Shown in pieces: positions 41,181-49,088 of a stretch of DNA of 64,000 nt; position 1 is the first letter of the stretch; each line of letters starts with the position of its first letter. The notes under the pieces were generated by a model. That model ran no database searches, was not told the origin of the DNA, and saw only the letters and a program-made list of their open reading frames with translations. Source of the stretch: Namhaeicola litoreus. GTDB lineage: Bacteria; Bacteroidota; Bacteroidia; Flavobacteriales; Flavobacteriaceae. Position numbers and translations under genes: made by a program. The DNA lies in NCBI RefSeq assembly GCF_042679565.1, contig NZ_JBHTMY010000003.1, positions 930,001-994,000 of the forward strand. The letters are read 5' to 3'.

Positions 41181-42463
41181 TTTAAATCCTTTAATCTTAC
41201 TGTAACTGCATTTTTATGGGCATCCAATCCCTCCGTTGCTGCCATAATTTCTATGGCTGAACCAATGCCCTTTAGACCTGTTTTTGAAATTTCTTGAAAA
41301 GTAATTGACTTCATAAACGAGTCTAAATTAACACCGCTGTAGGCCTTAGCAAATCCATTTGTCGGTAATGTATGATTTGTACCTGAGGCGTAATCTCCCG
41401 CACTTTCAGGCGTATAATTACCGATAAAAACGGAGCCTGCATTTTTAATCGTGGAAACAAAAAAATCGTTATCCTCAGTGCAAATTATAAAGTGCTCAGG
41501 TGCATATAAATTGATTAAATCAATTGCTTCCTGATTGTTTTGAACAATGATGATTTTTGAGTTTTCAATTGCTTTTTCTGCAATATTCTTTCTGGGTAAT
41601 TTCTGGATCTGATTATTTACTTCAATCTCAACTTTAAGGGCAAAATCTTTATCCTTACTTACTAAAATCACCTGACTATCTGTACCATGTTCCGCTTGCG
41701 ATAGAAGGTCTGCTGCCACATAGACCGGATTAGCGGTATGATCTGCCAATACTAATAACTCACTAGGTCCGGCGGGCATATCAATCGAAATCCCGTACTG
41801 GGTAGAAATTTGCTTGGCTACCGTTACAAATTGATTTCCAGGACCGAATATCTTATCTACTTTCAAGACTGTTTCTGTTCCAAAAGTTAGCGCACCAATG
41901 GCTTGGATACCACCAATCTTGAATATTTTTGTCACCCCGCAAAGCGCAGCTGTATATAAAATCGCCGGGTGCACAAATCCTTGATCATTTGGTGGTGTAC
42001 ATAAAATAATTTCATCACAGCCTGCAATAGTGGCAGGTAAAGCTAACATCAGAATTGTAGAAAAGAGAGGTGCTGTACCTCCAGGTATATAAAGACCCAC
42101 TTTTTCAATAGCTCTTTTTTCTTGCCAACAAATAACACCAGGCGAAGTTTCAATTTTCTTAATTTCTCTTTTTTGTGAACTATGAAAGGTCTCTATATTT
42201 GTTTTAGCTACTTTAATAGCTTCTTTCAATTCTTTTGAAAGCGCATTCTTCGCATCCGTAATTTCTTTAGTACTCACTTCAAAATTACTCAGATCAACAT
42301 TGTCAAATTTTAAAGAATATTTTTTAATTGCGGTATCACCTTCTTTTTGAATCTCCTCAAATATCTCTTGAACCAAAGGCTGAATATGAGAAAAAGTGGC
42401 TGTTGGTCTCTGTAATAGTTCGTACCAATCTTTTCTTTCGGGATATATAATTTTCTTCATCAC
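41177..42463 (-). CDS. hisD: Histidinol dehydrogenase
   Basis: A 428-residue Zn- and NAD-dependent enzyme that oxidises histidinol to histidine in the last two steps. Motifs include GLYIPGGTAPLFSTILMLALPA, KIFGPGNQFVTVAKQ, MPAGPSELLVLADHTANP, and the catalytic/zinc His residues in LLSQAEHGTDSQ and YTPESAGDYASGTNHTLPTNGFA. It starts 8 bp after hisG. Two adjacent ATGs are present (42463 or 42460). Confidence 0.96.
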   Translation of the reverse strand: MMKKIIYPERKDWYELLQRPTATFSHIQPLVQEIFEEIQKEGDTAIKKYSLKFDNVDLSNFEVSTKEITDAKNALSKELKEAIKVAKTNIETFHSSQKREIKKIETSPGVICWQEKRAIEKVGLYIPGGTAPLFSTILMLALPATIAGCDEIILCTPPNDQGFVHPAILYTAALCGVTKIFKIGGIQAIGALTFGTETVLKVDKIFGPGNQFVTVAKQISTQYGISIDMPAGPSELLVLADHTANPVYVAADLLSQAEHGTDSQVILVSKDKDFALKVEIEVNNQIQKLPRKNIAEKAIENSKIIIVQNNQEAIDLINLYAPEHFIICTEDNDFFVSTIKNAGSVFIGNYTPESAGDYASGTNHTLPTNGFAKAYSGVNLDSFMKSITFQEISKTGLKGIGSAIEIMAATEGLDAHKNAVTVRLKDLK

Positions 42464-42471
42464 AAAAAGTT

Positions 42472-43329
42472 TTAAAGAACCATTTTTTCTATCGGTATTA
42501 CGAGTATTCCTTCTGCTCCGGCATTCTTTAATTCATCAATCAACTCCCAAAATTTAGATTTTTCTATGACTGTGTGAATTGAACTCCAACCGGCAGCCGC
42601 CAAGGGCAAAACCGTTGGACTTCTCATTCCGGGTAAGATTTTAACTATATCTTCTATTTTATCATTTGGGGCATTTAACAGCACATAATTTGAGCTTCGC
42701 GCCTTTAAAACTGATTTAATTCTAAAATGTAGTTTGTCTAGAATTACTTGCTTTTCTGGTGTAATTATCGGTGAAACTGCAATGACAGCCTCAGAACGAA
42801 ATAAAACTTCAACTTCTTTTAAGTTATTTTGAAACAAGGTACTACCGCTGCTCACAATATCGCAAATTGCATCTGCCAGACCTATATTTGGTGCAATTTC
42901 TACCGATCCAGAGATCTCGTGTAACTCCGCTTCAATACCAAATTGATTCAGATATTTATTTAAGGTATTCGGATAAGATGTCGCAATTTTTTTTCCTTCT
43001 AAATCCTTTATAGAATTATATTGAAAAGATTTAGGTACTGCGAGTGAAACTTTACATTTTGAAAAATCGAGCTTTTCTAAAACAGAGATATTACCCCCCT
43101 TTTCAACCAAAAGATTTTCTCCAATGATTGCAATATCTACCACCCCGTCTATCAAATATTGGGGAATATCGCTATTTCTTAAAAATAAAATTTCGAGCGG
43201 AAAATTAGAAGCAGAAGATTTTAGTTGATTTAATCCATTGCTCACAGAGATACCGGCATCTTTTAAAATATTTAATGAATCTTCGTTTAGTCTACCCGAC
43301 TTTTGAATGGCAATTTTTAATTGTGTCAT
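42472..43329 (-). CDS. hisG: ATP phosphoribosyltransferase, long form
   Basis: A 285-residue first enzyme of histidine synthesis. Domains I and II form the catalytic part (KIAIQKSGRLNEDSLNIL, DIAIIGENLL, phosphate loop near ICDIVSSGSTL). The C-terminal domain III (about 215-285, GMRSPTVLPLAAAGWSSIH) is the ACT-like histidine-binding regulatory part, so the enzyme is feedback-inhibited and needs no HisZ. It is the first gene of the operon; a leader peptide and terminator lie upstream. Confidence 0.95.
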   Translation of the reverse strand: MTQLKIAIQKSGRLNEDSLNILKDAGISVSNGLNQLKSSASNFPLEILFLRNSDIPQYLIDGVVDIAIIGENLLVEKGGNISVLEKLDFSKCKVSLAVPKSFQYNSIKDLEGKKIATSYPNTLNKYLNQFGIEAELHEISGSVEIAPNIGLADAICDIVSSGSTLFQNNLKEVEVLFRSEAVIAVSPIITPEKQVILDKLHFRIKSVLKARSSNYVLLNAPNDKIEDIVKILPGMRSPTVLPLAAAGWSSIHTVIEKSKFWELIDELKNAGAEGILVIPIEKMVL

Positions 43330-43372
43330 GTTATTTTAATTATTTTTCTAAGCACCTCAATGGGAAAGAAAA

Positions 43373-43399
43373 AACCCGTTTGATGTGCTCAAACGGGTT
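43373..43399 (-). terminator. his operon attenuator terminator
   Basis: Perfect 11-bp stem AACCCGTTTGA (43373-43383) with TCAAACGGGTT (43389-43399), loop of 5. On the minus strand it runs into a T tract (six T), between the leader peptide and hisG. Leader position and stem strength fit transcription attenuation. Confidence 0.85.
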
Positions 43400-43415
43400 A
43401 ATATTTTATGATTAT

Positions 43416-43465
43416 ATCACAGCATATTTAGCTCGCTTGACGGCAAGTTAAAATATGATGGTGAT
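43416..43465 (-). promoter_or_regulatory. Leader hairpin that pairs the His codons with a downstream segment
   Basis: On the minus strand, ATCAC and CATATTT within the leader peptide His region (43461-43465, 43451-43457) pair with AAATATG and GTGAT (43423-43429, 43416-43420). A ribosome stalled on the His codons would prevent this pairing, as in known his attenuators. The alternative antiterminator fold was not resolved by eye. Confidence 0.55.
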
Positions 43466-43484
43466 GTAAATTTTGAATGTTCAT
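43428..43484 (-). CDS. hisL: His operon leader peptide (attenuator)
   Basis: An 18-residue open frame, MNIQNLHHHHILTCRQAS, with four consecutive His codons (CAT CAC CAT CAT) about 100 bp before hisG. A promoter box sits 19-26 bp upstream of it and a terminator hairpin 29 bp after its stop. This is the arrangement of a classical his attenuator: lack of charged His-tRNA stalls the ribosome and lets the operon be read. Such a short frame would be missed by gene callers. Confidence 0.88.
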   Translation of the reverse strand: MNIQNLHHHHILTCRQAS

Positions 43485-43502
43485 TTCTTTTTTCAATCTG
43501 CG

Positions 43503-43510
43503 CAAATATA
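43503..43510 (-). promoter_or_regulatory. Promoter -7 box TATATTTG for the his operon
   Basis: Exact TAnnTTTG on the minus strand, ending 19 bp before the leader peptide ATG. A TTTA at the 19-bp upstream position (43530-43533) is a three-of-four match to the -33 element. Confidence 0.6.
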
Positions 43511-43672
43511 AAAATAAAATGTTTAGACGTAAAAATGTTTTTGCCATTTTTTTAATAAAAAAATCAATTTCATCAATTTTAATTGTTTTTGAATTAAATA
43601 TTCTAATGAAAATGAACCAAAGTATACAAAGAACTTAGACTTTGCTAATTAGTTTTATTTCTGTAAATGATT

Positions 43673-43680
43673 TATTTTTG
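43673..43680 (+). promoter_or_regulatory. Putative -7 box TATTTTTG
   Basis: Exact TAnnTTTG match 18 bp before the start codon at 43698. The interval 43511-43672 is AT-rich and holds nothing else recognisable. Confidence 0.48.
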
Positions 43681-43697
43681 GCTACTTTATAATAAAA

Positions 43698-44729
43698 ATG
43701 AACAAATCTATTTTTTTGTTGTATTTCATCTTTGTGGTAAACCCTTTAGTTTTTGCACAGGATAAAATTGTATTTCAAGATTTTTCTATTCCCTCGAGCA
43801 TTAGAGCTATCGAGGTGATCAATGATTCTACTTTATTCTTTGCCGGTTCAAACGGTATATTCGGAAAAGTTGTAAATAGTAATATTATCCTAGATTCAAT
43901 AACAAATAAAGACGGAAGTAAACCAGAATTTAGAGCTGTCACTTATAACGAGAAAAATGTTTTTATCCTGTCTATTGGGAATCCTGCAAAACTTTTTAAA
44001 ATTGATCCTTTTCACCCTACAATGAGCCCTGTATTGGTGTATTCGGAGGAACACCCACACGTTTTTTATGATGCTATGACCTTTGCCAGTGAGAAAATAG
44101 GTTATGCCATGGGAGATCCTACCGATGATTGTCTTTCTTTCATAAAAACCGAAGATGGTGGTCATACTTGGAAAAAAACTGATTGTAATTCATTGCCAAA
44201 AATCATTAAAGGCGAGGCTGCATTTGCCGCGAGCAATACCAATATCAAGGCTGTCAAAAATTTTGTTTGGATGGTTTCAGGTGGAAAAGCTTCTCGTGTT
44301 TTTGCAAGCCATAATTACGGTATAAATTGGAAAGTAGTCCAAAGTCCAATTGTTCAAGGAAAAGAAATGACGGGCATTTATTCTTGTGATTTCTATGACG
44401 AAAAAAGCGGTATTATTATGGGTGGCAATTGGGAGAATAAGTCGGAAAATACTGCTAACAAAGCGGTTACAAAAGATTCCGGAGATACCTGGACTTTAAT
44501 TGCAAATAATAACTTACCTCCTTATATCAGTTGTGTCAGATTTGTCCCCAATACCAATGGAAAAGAAATCATGGCAGTATCGACCATGGGAATCTATAAA
44601 TCCGGAGATGGTGGTGAACACTGGATGAAAATTTCAGATCGTCCTTTTTATACAATCCGTTTTACAAACAGAACTACTGCCTGGCTGGCAGGGAATAAAC
44701 AAATTTCAAAAATAACATTTCATGAATAG
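43698..44729 (+). CDS. Secreted beta-propeller protein with BNR/Asp-box-like repeats (YCF48/sialidase-like fold)
   Basis: A 343-residue exported protein with signal peptide (1-20, cut after VFA). Repeated segments such as TEDGGHTWKKTDC, ASHNYGINWKVV, TKDSGDTWTLIANN and SGDGGEHWMKIS are Asp-box/BNR units (S/T-x-D-x-G-x-x-W), characteristic of sialidase-like and photosystem assembly (YCF48) propellers. No catalytic Arg triad was identified, so it is probably a binding protein. It overlaps the next lipoprotein gene by 8 bp, suggesting joint expression. Confidence 0.75.
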   Translation: MNKSIFLLYFIFVVNPLVFAQDKIVFQDFSIPSSIRAIEVINDSTLFFAGSNGIFGKVVNSNIILDSITNKDGSKPEFRAVTYNEKNVFILSIGNPAKLFKIDPFHPTMSPVLVYSEEHPHVFYDAMTFASEKIGYAMGDPTDDCLSFIKTEDGGHTWKKTDCNSLPKIIKGEAAFAASNTNIKAVKNFVWMVSGGKASRVFASHNYGINWKVVQSPIVQGKEMTGIYSCDFYDEKSGIIMGGNWENKSENTANKAVTKDSGDTWTLIANNNLPPYISCVRFVPNTNGKEIMAVSTMGIYKSGDGGEHWMKISDRPFYTIRFTNRTTAWLAGNKQISKITFHE

Positions 44730-45285
44730 GTTTTTTACGCTCCTTCTTTTAACACTGTTTCTCTCCATTATATCATGTAAGAAAAGTGAAATTGGCAATC
44801 AGATGGGTTGCGTTTCGCACAAGTCATTTTCAGATACGAAAGTTTATAAAGACGCATTAAAAAAATTTAAACTAGAATTGCCAAAAGATTGGAAAACACA
44901 ACTTTATGTTGATGAATATAAATCAGAAATATATACTGCCGATACGACCATAGAATTGACAAGTTCCTTTATTTTAGACGTAGCGTGGCATCAGGGATCG
45001 GTTGAATTTAATGAAGAATTTGTTAAAAAATTTGTCGACATTCAATTAAAAAACGAACTTTTGCTTTTAGAACAAGGAGAGATGACGGTTAAAGGATTTC
45101 CTGCTTTTTATGATCATTCTAAAGGTCATCAAAATGGTTTTGATTTTAATTTTATCCAAATTTATATCAAGACAAAACCGGATGAGTATTATACGCTTAG
45201 CTCTAAGGTTTATGGTATAGAAAATATTGATGAAAGGTTATGTACATCCTTGGCAATATTAGACGATTTAGAATTCATCGAATAA
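44722..45285 (+). CDS. Lipoprotein of unknown function
   Basis: A 187-residue lipoprotein (lipobox LSIISC, Cys19). The mature part is mixed, with the segment KFKLELPKDWKTQLY and a beta-rich core, weakly reminiscent of PsbP/LipoP-like proteins. It is translated from an ATG overlapping the end of the propeller gene. I do not recognise a firm family, and no catalytic motif is visible. Confidence 0.65.
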   Translation: MNRFFTLLLLTLFLSIISCKKSEIGNQMGCVSHKSFSDTKVYKDALKKFKLELPKDWKTQLYVDEYKSEIYTADTTIELTSSFILDVAWHQGSVEFNEEFVKKFVDIQLKNELLLLEQGEMTVKGFPAFYDHSKGHQNGFDFNFIQIYIKTKPDEYYTLSSKVYGIENIDERLCTSLAILDDLEFIE

Positions 45286-45345
45286 TTCAACTTCAAAAAG
45301 ATATACACTAAATTATTCATTTTAGCGTTTTATTTAAAAAATGCT

Positions 45346-46527
45346 ATGAGAATAAAATCGCTTTTATTCTTCCTTTGGATATGGGTTATTGTTTCCTGTA
45401 ATCAGAGTGAAGAGGAAATTTACTTGCAAAGTGTTGATCAGTATGGAAAAAGTATCAACCAAACAACTTCAACATCTGATAAATTTGATCAAAATAACGC
45501 TGTTGAAAATTCAGAAATCAAGGATTGTGGAGATCCGGTTGTTTATGAATTAATTGCTGGTCAAAATATCGATGTAGGCGAAATTACCGTCACCAATGAC
45601 GACACTAAGATCTACATCACCTATGAAACATCAGGTGATTGGTGGTTAACAGAAACTCATTTGTTCGTAGGTGAGAAATCTGATTTACCGGTTACTCAAA
45701 GCGGAAATCCTAAAATAGGTCATTTTCCGTATCACGGGGAACATGGGCATGTTCAATCAGTTCAATTCACGGTTGATATCAATAATAATTGGTCTGCAAA
45801 TCATAATGGCGAATTATGTATTATCATCTCCATGCATGCATCTGTGGTTTCGAAAAACAGTGAAGGAATTATTAAGCAGTCTGAAACTGCCTTTGGAAAA
45901 GGGGAATTAGCCATTGAATTTAATGGAAGCCGATGGGGTTGGTATCACAATTTCTGTCTTAATACTTGCGATTACAACGATGAAAATGAATCCAACTCCT
46001 CCTCTGAGAATGGAAATGATGGTTCTGGTCATAATACCAATGAGCCAGGAGGTGGTGGTGACTTAACTCATTTTGGTTTTATCAAAAATGACATAAAAGA
46101 TTGCTTTTCTTTTCAAGAATTAAATCAACTGAACTGGGGATGGGCAAATCAATTTGATTATAATTCTTTAATTGATCCGCAATCCCAAGAATATCCTATT
46201 TATATTCAGATTGAGGATAATTGCTCTGAAAACAGCTTGATCGAGGTAGGTAAAGTGAGTTTGACCATATTAGGATCAAATACAGAATATCCTGAACTAG
46301 AAATGAAATATACTTTGATGACAAATTATAAAATGAAGGGATTGGAAGTATATGTTGGGTGGATAAATCCAATATCAAATGGCGCTTTAACTAATTCCAT
46401 AACTTTTCAAAAAATGAGTTTAGACACAAACTCTTACAGTTTCAAAAAAGGAATAATAGATTGGCCCGGAATAAGAACAGAAGGTGAAGCCCCAAAATTT
46501 TATGTCATTTCTAAAGTTTCCATATAA
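45346..46527 (+). CDS. Secreted lipoprotein of unknown function with Asn/Ser/Gly linker
   Basis: A 393-residue lipoprotein (lipobox VIVSC, Cys18). Two blocks are separated by a low-complexity linker rich in Asn, Ser and Gly (about residues 212-240), with a Cys pair just before it (FCLNTCDY). Block one is beta-rich with many aromatic residues and a His cluster (GHFPYHGEHGHVQ) that could bind metal. Block two has four Trp residues and two Cys. The signal, linker and two-block layout suggest a surface protein. It may be transcribed with a following 14-bp-stem terminator. No family recognised. Confidence 0.6.
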   Translation: MRIKSLLFFLWIWVIVSCNQSEEEIYLQSVDQYGKSINQTTSTSDKFDQNNAVENSEIKDCGDPVVYELIAGQNIDVGEITVTNDDTKIYITYETSGDWWLTETHLFVGEKSDLPVTQSGNPKIGHFPYHGEHGHVQSVQFTVDINNNWSANHNGELCIIISMHASVVSKNSEGIIKQSETAFGKGELAIEFNGSRWGWYHNFCLNTCDYNDENESNSSSENGNDGSGHNTNEPGGGGDLTHFGFIKNDIKDCFSFQELNQLNWGWANQFDYNSLIDPQSQEYPIYIQIEDNCSENSLIEVGKVSLTILGSNTEYPELEMKYTLMTNYKMKGLEVYVGWINPISNGALTNSITFQKMSLDTNSYSFKKGIIDWPGIRTEGEAPKFYVISKVSI

Positions 46528-46552
46528 GAAATAAAATCATATAATTTAACTG

Positions 46553-46587
46553 AAATAGGTTGTTTTAAAAAAACAACCTATTTTTTT
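46553..46587 (+). terminator. Rho-independent terminator
   Basis: Perfect 14-bp stem AAATAGGTTGTTTT (46553-46566) with AAAACAACCTATTT (46570-46583), loop of 3, then T tract. It ends the transcript of the secreted lipoprotein gene. Confidence 0.9.
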
Positions 46588-46609
46588 ATGGCCTAAACTC
46601 AGGAATTGA

Positions 46610-46617
46610 TATTTTTG
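46610..46617 (+). promoter_or_regulatory. Putative -7 box TATTTTTG for pepT
   Basis: Exact TAnnTTTG match 15 bp before the pepT start codon, just past the preceding terminator, so this is probably an independent promoter. Confidence 0.5.
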
Positions 46618-46631
46618 ACAAAATTTAAAAG

Positions 46632-47867
46632 ATGGAAAATATACTAGAGCGATTTTTGCGTTATGTAAAAATTGATACACAATCAGATCCGGAAAGTGAT
46701 TCATGTCCGAGTACAAAGAAACAATGGGATTTGGCGAACTTAATTGCCGAAGAATTAAAGGAGATTGGATTGCAAGATGTAAGTATTGATAAAAACGCTT
46801 ATGTAATGGCCACTTTACCCTCAAATATCACTTATGAAGTACCAACCATAGGTTTTATTTCTCATTTTGATACGAGCCCTGATTTTTCCGGAACTAATGT
46901 AAATCCACAGATTCATCAAAATTACGATGGTGAAGACATCGTGTTAAATGAAGAAGAGAATATTATCTTGTCTCCCTCCTATTTTGATGACCTTTTGCTT
47001 TATAAAGGACAGACTATTATTACAACCGACGGTAAAACTCTACTAGGTGCTGATGACAAAGCAGGAATTACGGAAATTGTGAGTGCTATGGAATACCTCA
47101 TTCAGCATCCTGAAATTAAACATGGAAAAATCAGAATAGGTTTTACTCCTGATGAAGAAATTGGAAGAGGAGCACATTTGTTTGACGTAACAAAGTTTGA
47201 TGCTGACTGGGCTTATACGATGGATGGTTCTCAAATTGGAGAACTGGAATATGAGAATTTTAACGCAGCATCCGGAAAGGTTAAAATTACAGGCAAAATA
47301 GTTCACCCTGGATATGCCAAAGGAAAAATGATCAATTCTATGTTGATCGCTTCAAAATTTATCCAAGCTTTGCCCGATAATGAAGTTCCTGAACATACAG
47401 AAGGTTATGAAGGATTTTTTCATTTGACCAATGTTAAAGGAGATGTAGAAAGTACCGAACTTCATTATATTATAAGAGATCACGACAGAAAATTATTTGA
47501 AAAAAGAAAAGATTTGTTTAGAACAATTGCCGAAAAGTTAAATAAAAATCTGAAGCAAGACTTGGTTAAGGTAGAAATAAAAGACCAATACTACAATATG
47601 CGAGAAAAGGTAGAACCCTTAATGCATATTGTTGACATTGCTGAAGAAGCGATGAAAATAGTAGGTATTAAACCGTTGATTAAGGCAATTCGTGGGGGCA
47701 CTGATGGATCTCAGTTGTCTTACAAGGGGCTACCCTGCCCAAATATTTTTGCAGGTGGACATAATTTTCATGGAAGATATGAATACGTTCCCCTAGAATC
47801 GATGCAAAAGGCTACTGAAGTTATCGTAAAAATAGCCGAGTTAACAGCTAAAAAATATCAATCCTAA
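46632..47867 (+). CDS. pepT: Peptidase T (tripeptide aminopeptidase)
   Basis: A 411-residue cytosolic M20B peptidase. The zinc-binding set is visible: GFISHFDTSPDFSG (His, then catalytic Asp), LLGADDKAGITEIV (bridging Asp), DEEIGRGA (catalytic Glu-Glu) and a late GGHNFHGRYE. It removes the N-terminal residue from tripeptides. Length is standard. lysA follows after 7 bp, forming a two-gene unit of unclear logic. Confidence 0.93.
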   Translation: MENILERFLRYVKIDTQSDPESDSCPSTKKQWDLANLIAEELKEIGLQDVSIDKNAYVMATLPSNITYEVPTIGFISHFDTSPDFSGTNVNPQIHQNYDGEDIVLNEEENIILSPSYFDDLLLYKGQTIITTDGKTLLGADDKAGITEIVSAMEYLIQHPEIKHGKIRIGFTPDEEIGRGAHLFDVTKFDADWAYTMDGSQIGELEYENFNAASGKVKITGKIVHPGYAKGKMINSMLIASKFIQALPDNEVPEHTEGYEGFFHLTNVKGDVESTELHYIIRDHDRKLFEKRKDLFRTIAEKLNKNLKQDLVKVEIKDQYYNMREKVEPLMHIVDIAEEAMKIVGIKPLIKAIRGGTDGSQLSYKGLPCPNIFAGGHNFHGRYEYVPLESMQKATEVIVKIAELTAKKYQS

Positions 47868-47874
47868 TTATTTA

Positions 47875-49086
47875 ATGGAAAACTCTACATTACTCTCTTT
47901 GGCCAACAATTATGGTTGTCCGCTATATGTTTATGACGCAGAAAGAATCATTTTTCAGTATAACCGTTTAACTAAAGCGTTTGCGGGAAACAACCCGTTA
48001 CAAATCAATTATGCCACCAAAGCCCTTTCGAATATTAGTGTCTTAAAATTATTGAAATCTTTGGGCTCAAATCTAGACTGTGTTTCTATTGGAGAAGTAT
48101 TATTAGGTCTAGAGGCAGGATTCGAACCTAAGCGAATTTCTTATACACCCAATGGTGTATCGATGAAAGAGCTAGAAGAAGTGCAGCATCTTGGAGCAAA
48201 AATCACGATTGATAATTTATATACATTAAGGTTATTTGCGGAAAAATTCCCTGATGCCTCTGTCAGTATTCGAATAAATCCACAAATTATGGCCGGTGGA
48301 AATGAAAAAATATCAGTAGGGCATGTCAATTCCAAATTTGGAATTCTGAAACAACATATGGAAGAAGTTCATAGAATTGTGGAAGAAACCGGAATAAATA
48401 TCATTGGAGTACATATGCACACCGGTTCTGATATTTTGGATGTAGACATCTTCTTAAAAGGATCTGAGGTTCTTATGGGAATTGCAAAAGAGTTTGAGAA
48501 TCTTGAATTTATTGATTTTGGCGGAGGCTTTAAAGTACCTTATAAAGAAGGAGACAAATCTACGAATATTGAATTATTCGCTGAAAAATTTAAACTACGC
48601 TTTAGTGAGTTTTGTGAAGAATATGGTAGAAACCTGATCATGGTTTTTGAACCTGGTAAATTTTTGGTAAGTGAATGCGGCTATTTTTTGGCGAAAGTAA
48701 ATACGATTAAACCTTCTACAAATATTGTTTTTGTAGCATTAGATACCGGGTTTAATCATTTAATTAGACCTATGTATTACAATGCTTATCATAACATTAC
48801 GAATATTTCAAAGCCAGAAGGAAAAGAAAAAAAGTACAATATTGTAGGTTATATTTGTGAAACGGACACCTTTGCTCAAGAAAGAGAAATTTCAGAAATC
48901 TCTGCTGGAGATATTTTATGTTTTCATAATGCGGGAGCCTATTGTTTTAGTATGGCATCAAATTATAACTCAAGATATTTACCGGCAGAAGTGTTATTTT
49001 ACAAGGGAAAGGATTATTTGATAAGAGAAGCCGAAACGTTTAAAGACATTCTTAGAAATCAGACTAAAATTGAATTGCCTTTATAG
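47875..49086 (+). CDS. lysA: Diaminopimelate decarboxylase
   Basis: A 403-residue fold-III PLP enzyme. Lys49 in NYATKALSN is the Schiff-base residue, with HMHTGSD, IDFGGGFKVPY, FEPGKFLVSECG and CETDTF following as family blocks, and YCFSMASNYNSR near the end. It makes lysine and CO2 from meso-diaminopimelate, the last lysine step. It ends 2 bp before the convergent HD-phosphohydrolase gene. Confidence 0.94.
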   Translation: MENSTLLSLANNYGCPLYVYDAERIIFQYNRLTKAFAGNNPLQINYATKALSNISVLKLLKSLGSNLDCVSIGEVLLGLEAGFEPKRISYTPNGVSMKELEEVQHLGAKITIDNLYTLRLFAEKFPDASVSIRINPQIMAGGNEKISVGHVNSKFGILKQHMEEVHRIVEETGINIIGVHMHTGSDILDVDIFLKGSEVLMGIAKEFENLEFIDFGGGFKVPYKEGDKSTNIELFAEKFKLRFSEFCEEYGRNLIMVFEPGKFLVSECGYFLAKVNTIKPSTNIVFVALDTGFNHLIRPMYYNAYHNITNISKPEGKEKKYNIVGYICETDTFAQEREISEISAGDILCFHNAGAYCFSMASNYNSRYLPAEVLFYKGKDYLIREAETFKDILRNQTKIELPL

Positions 49087-49088
49087 TT

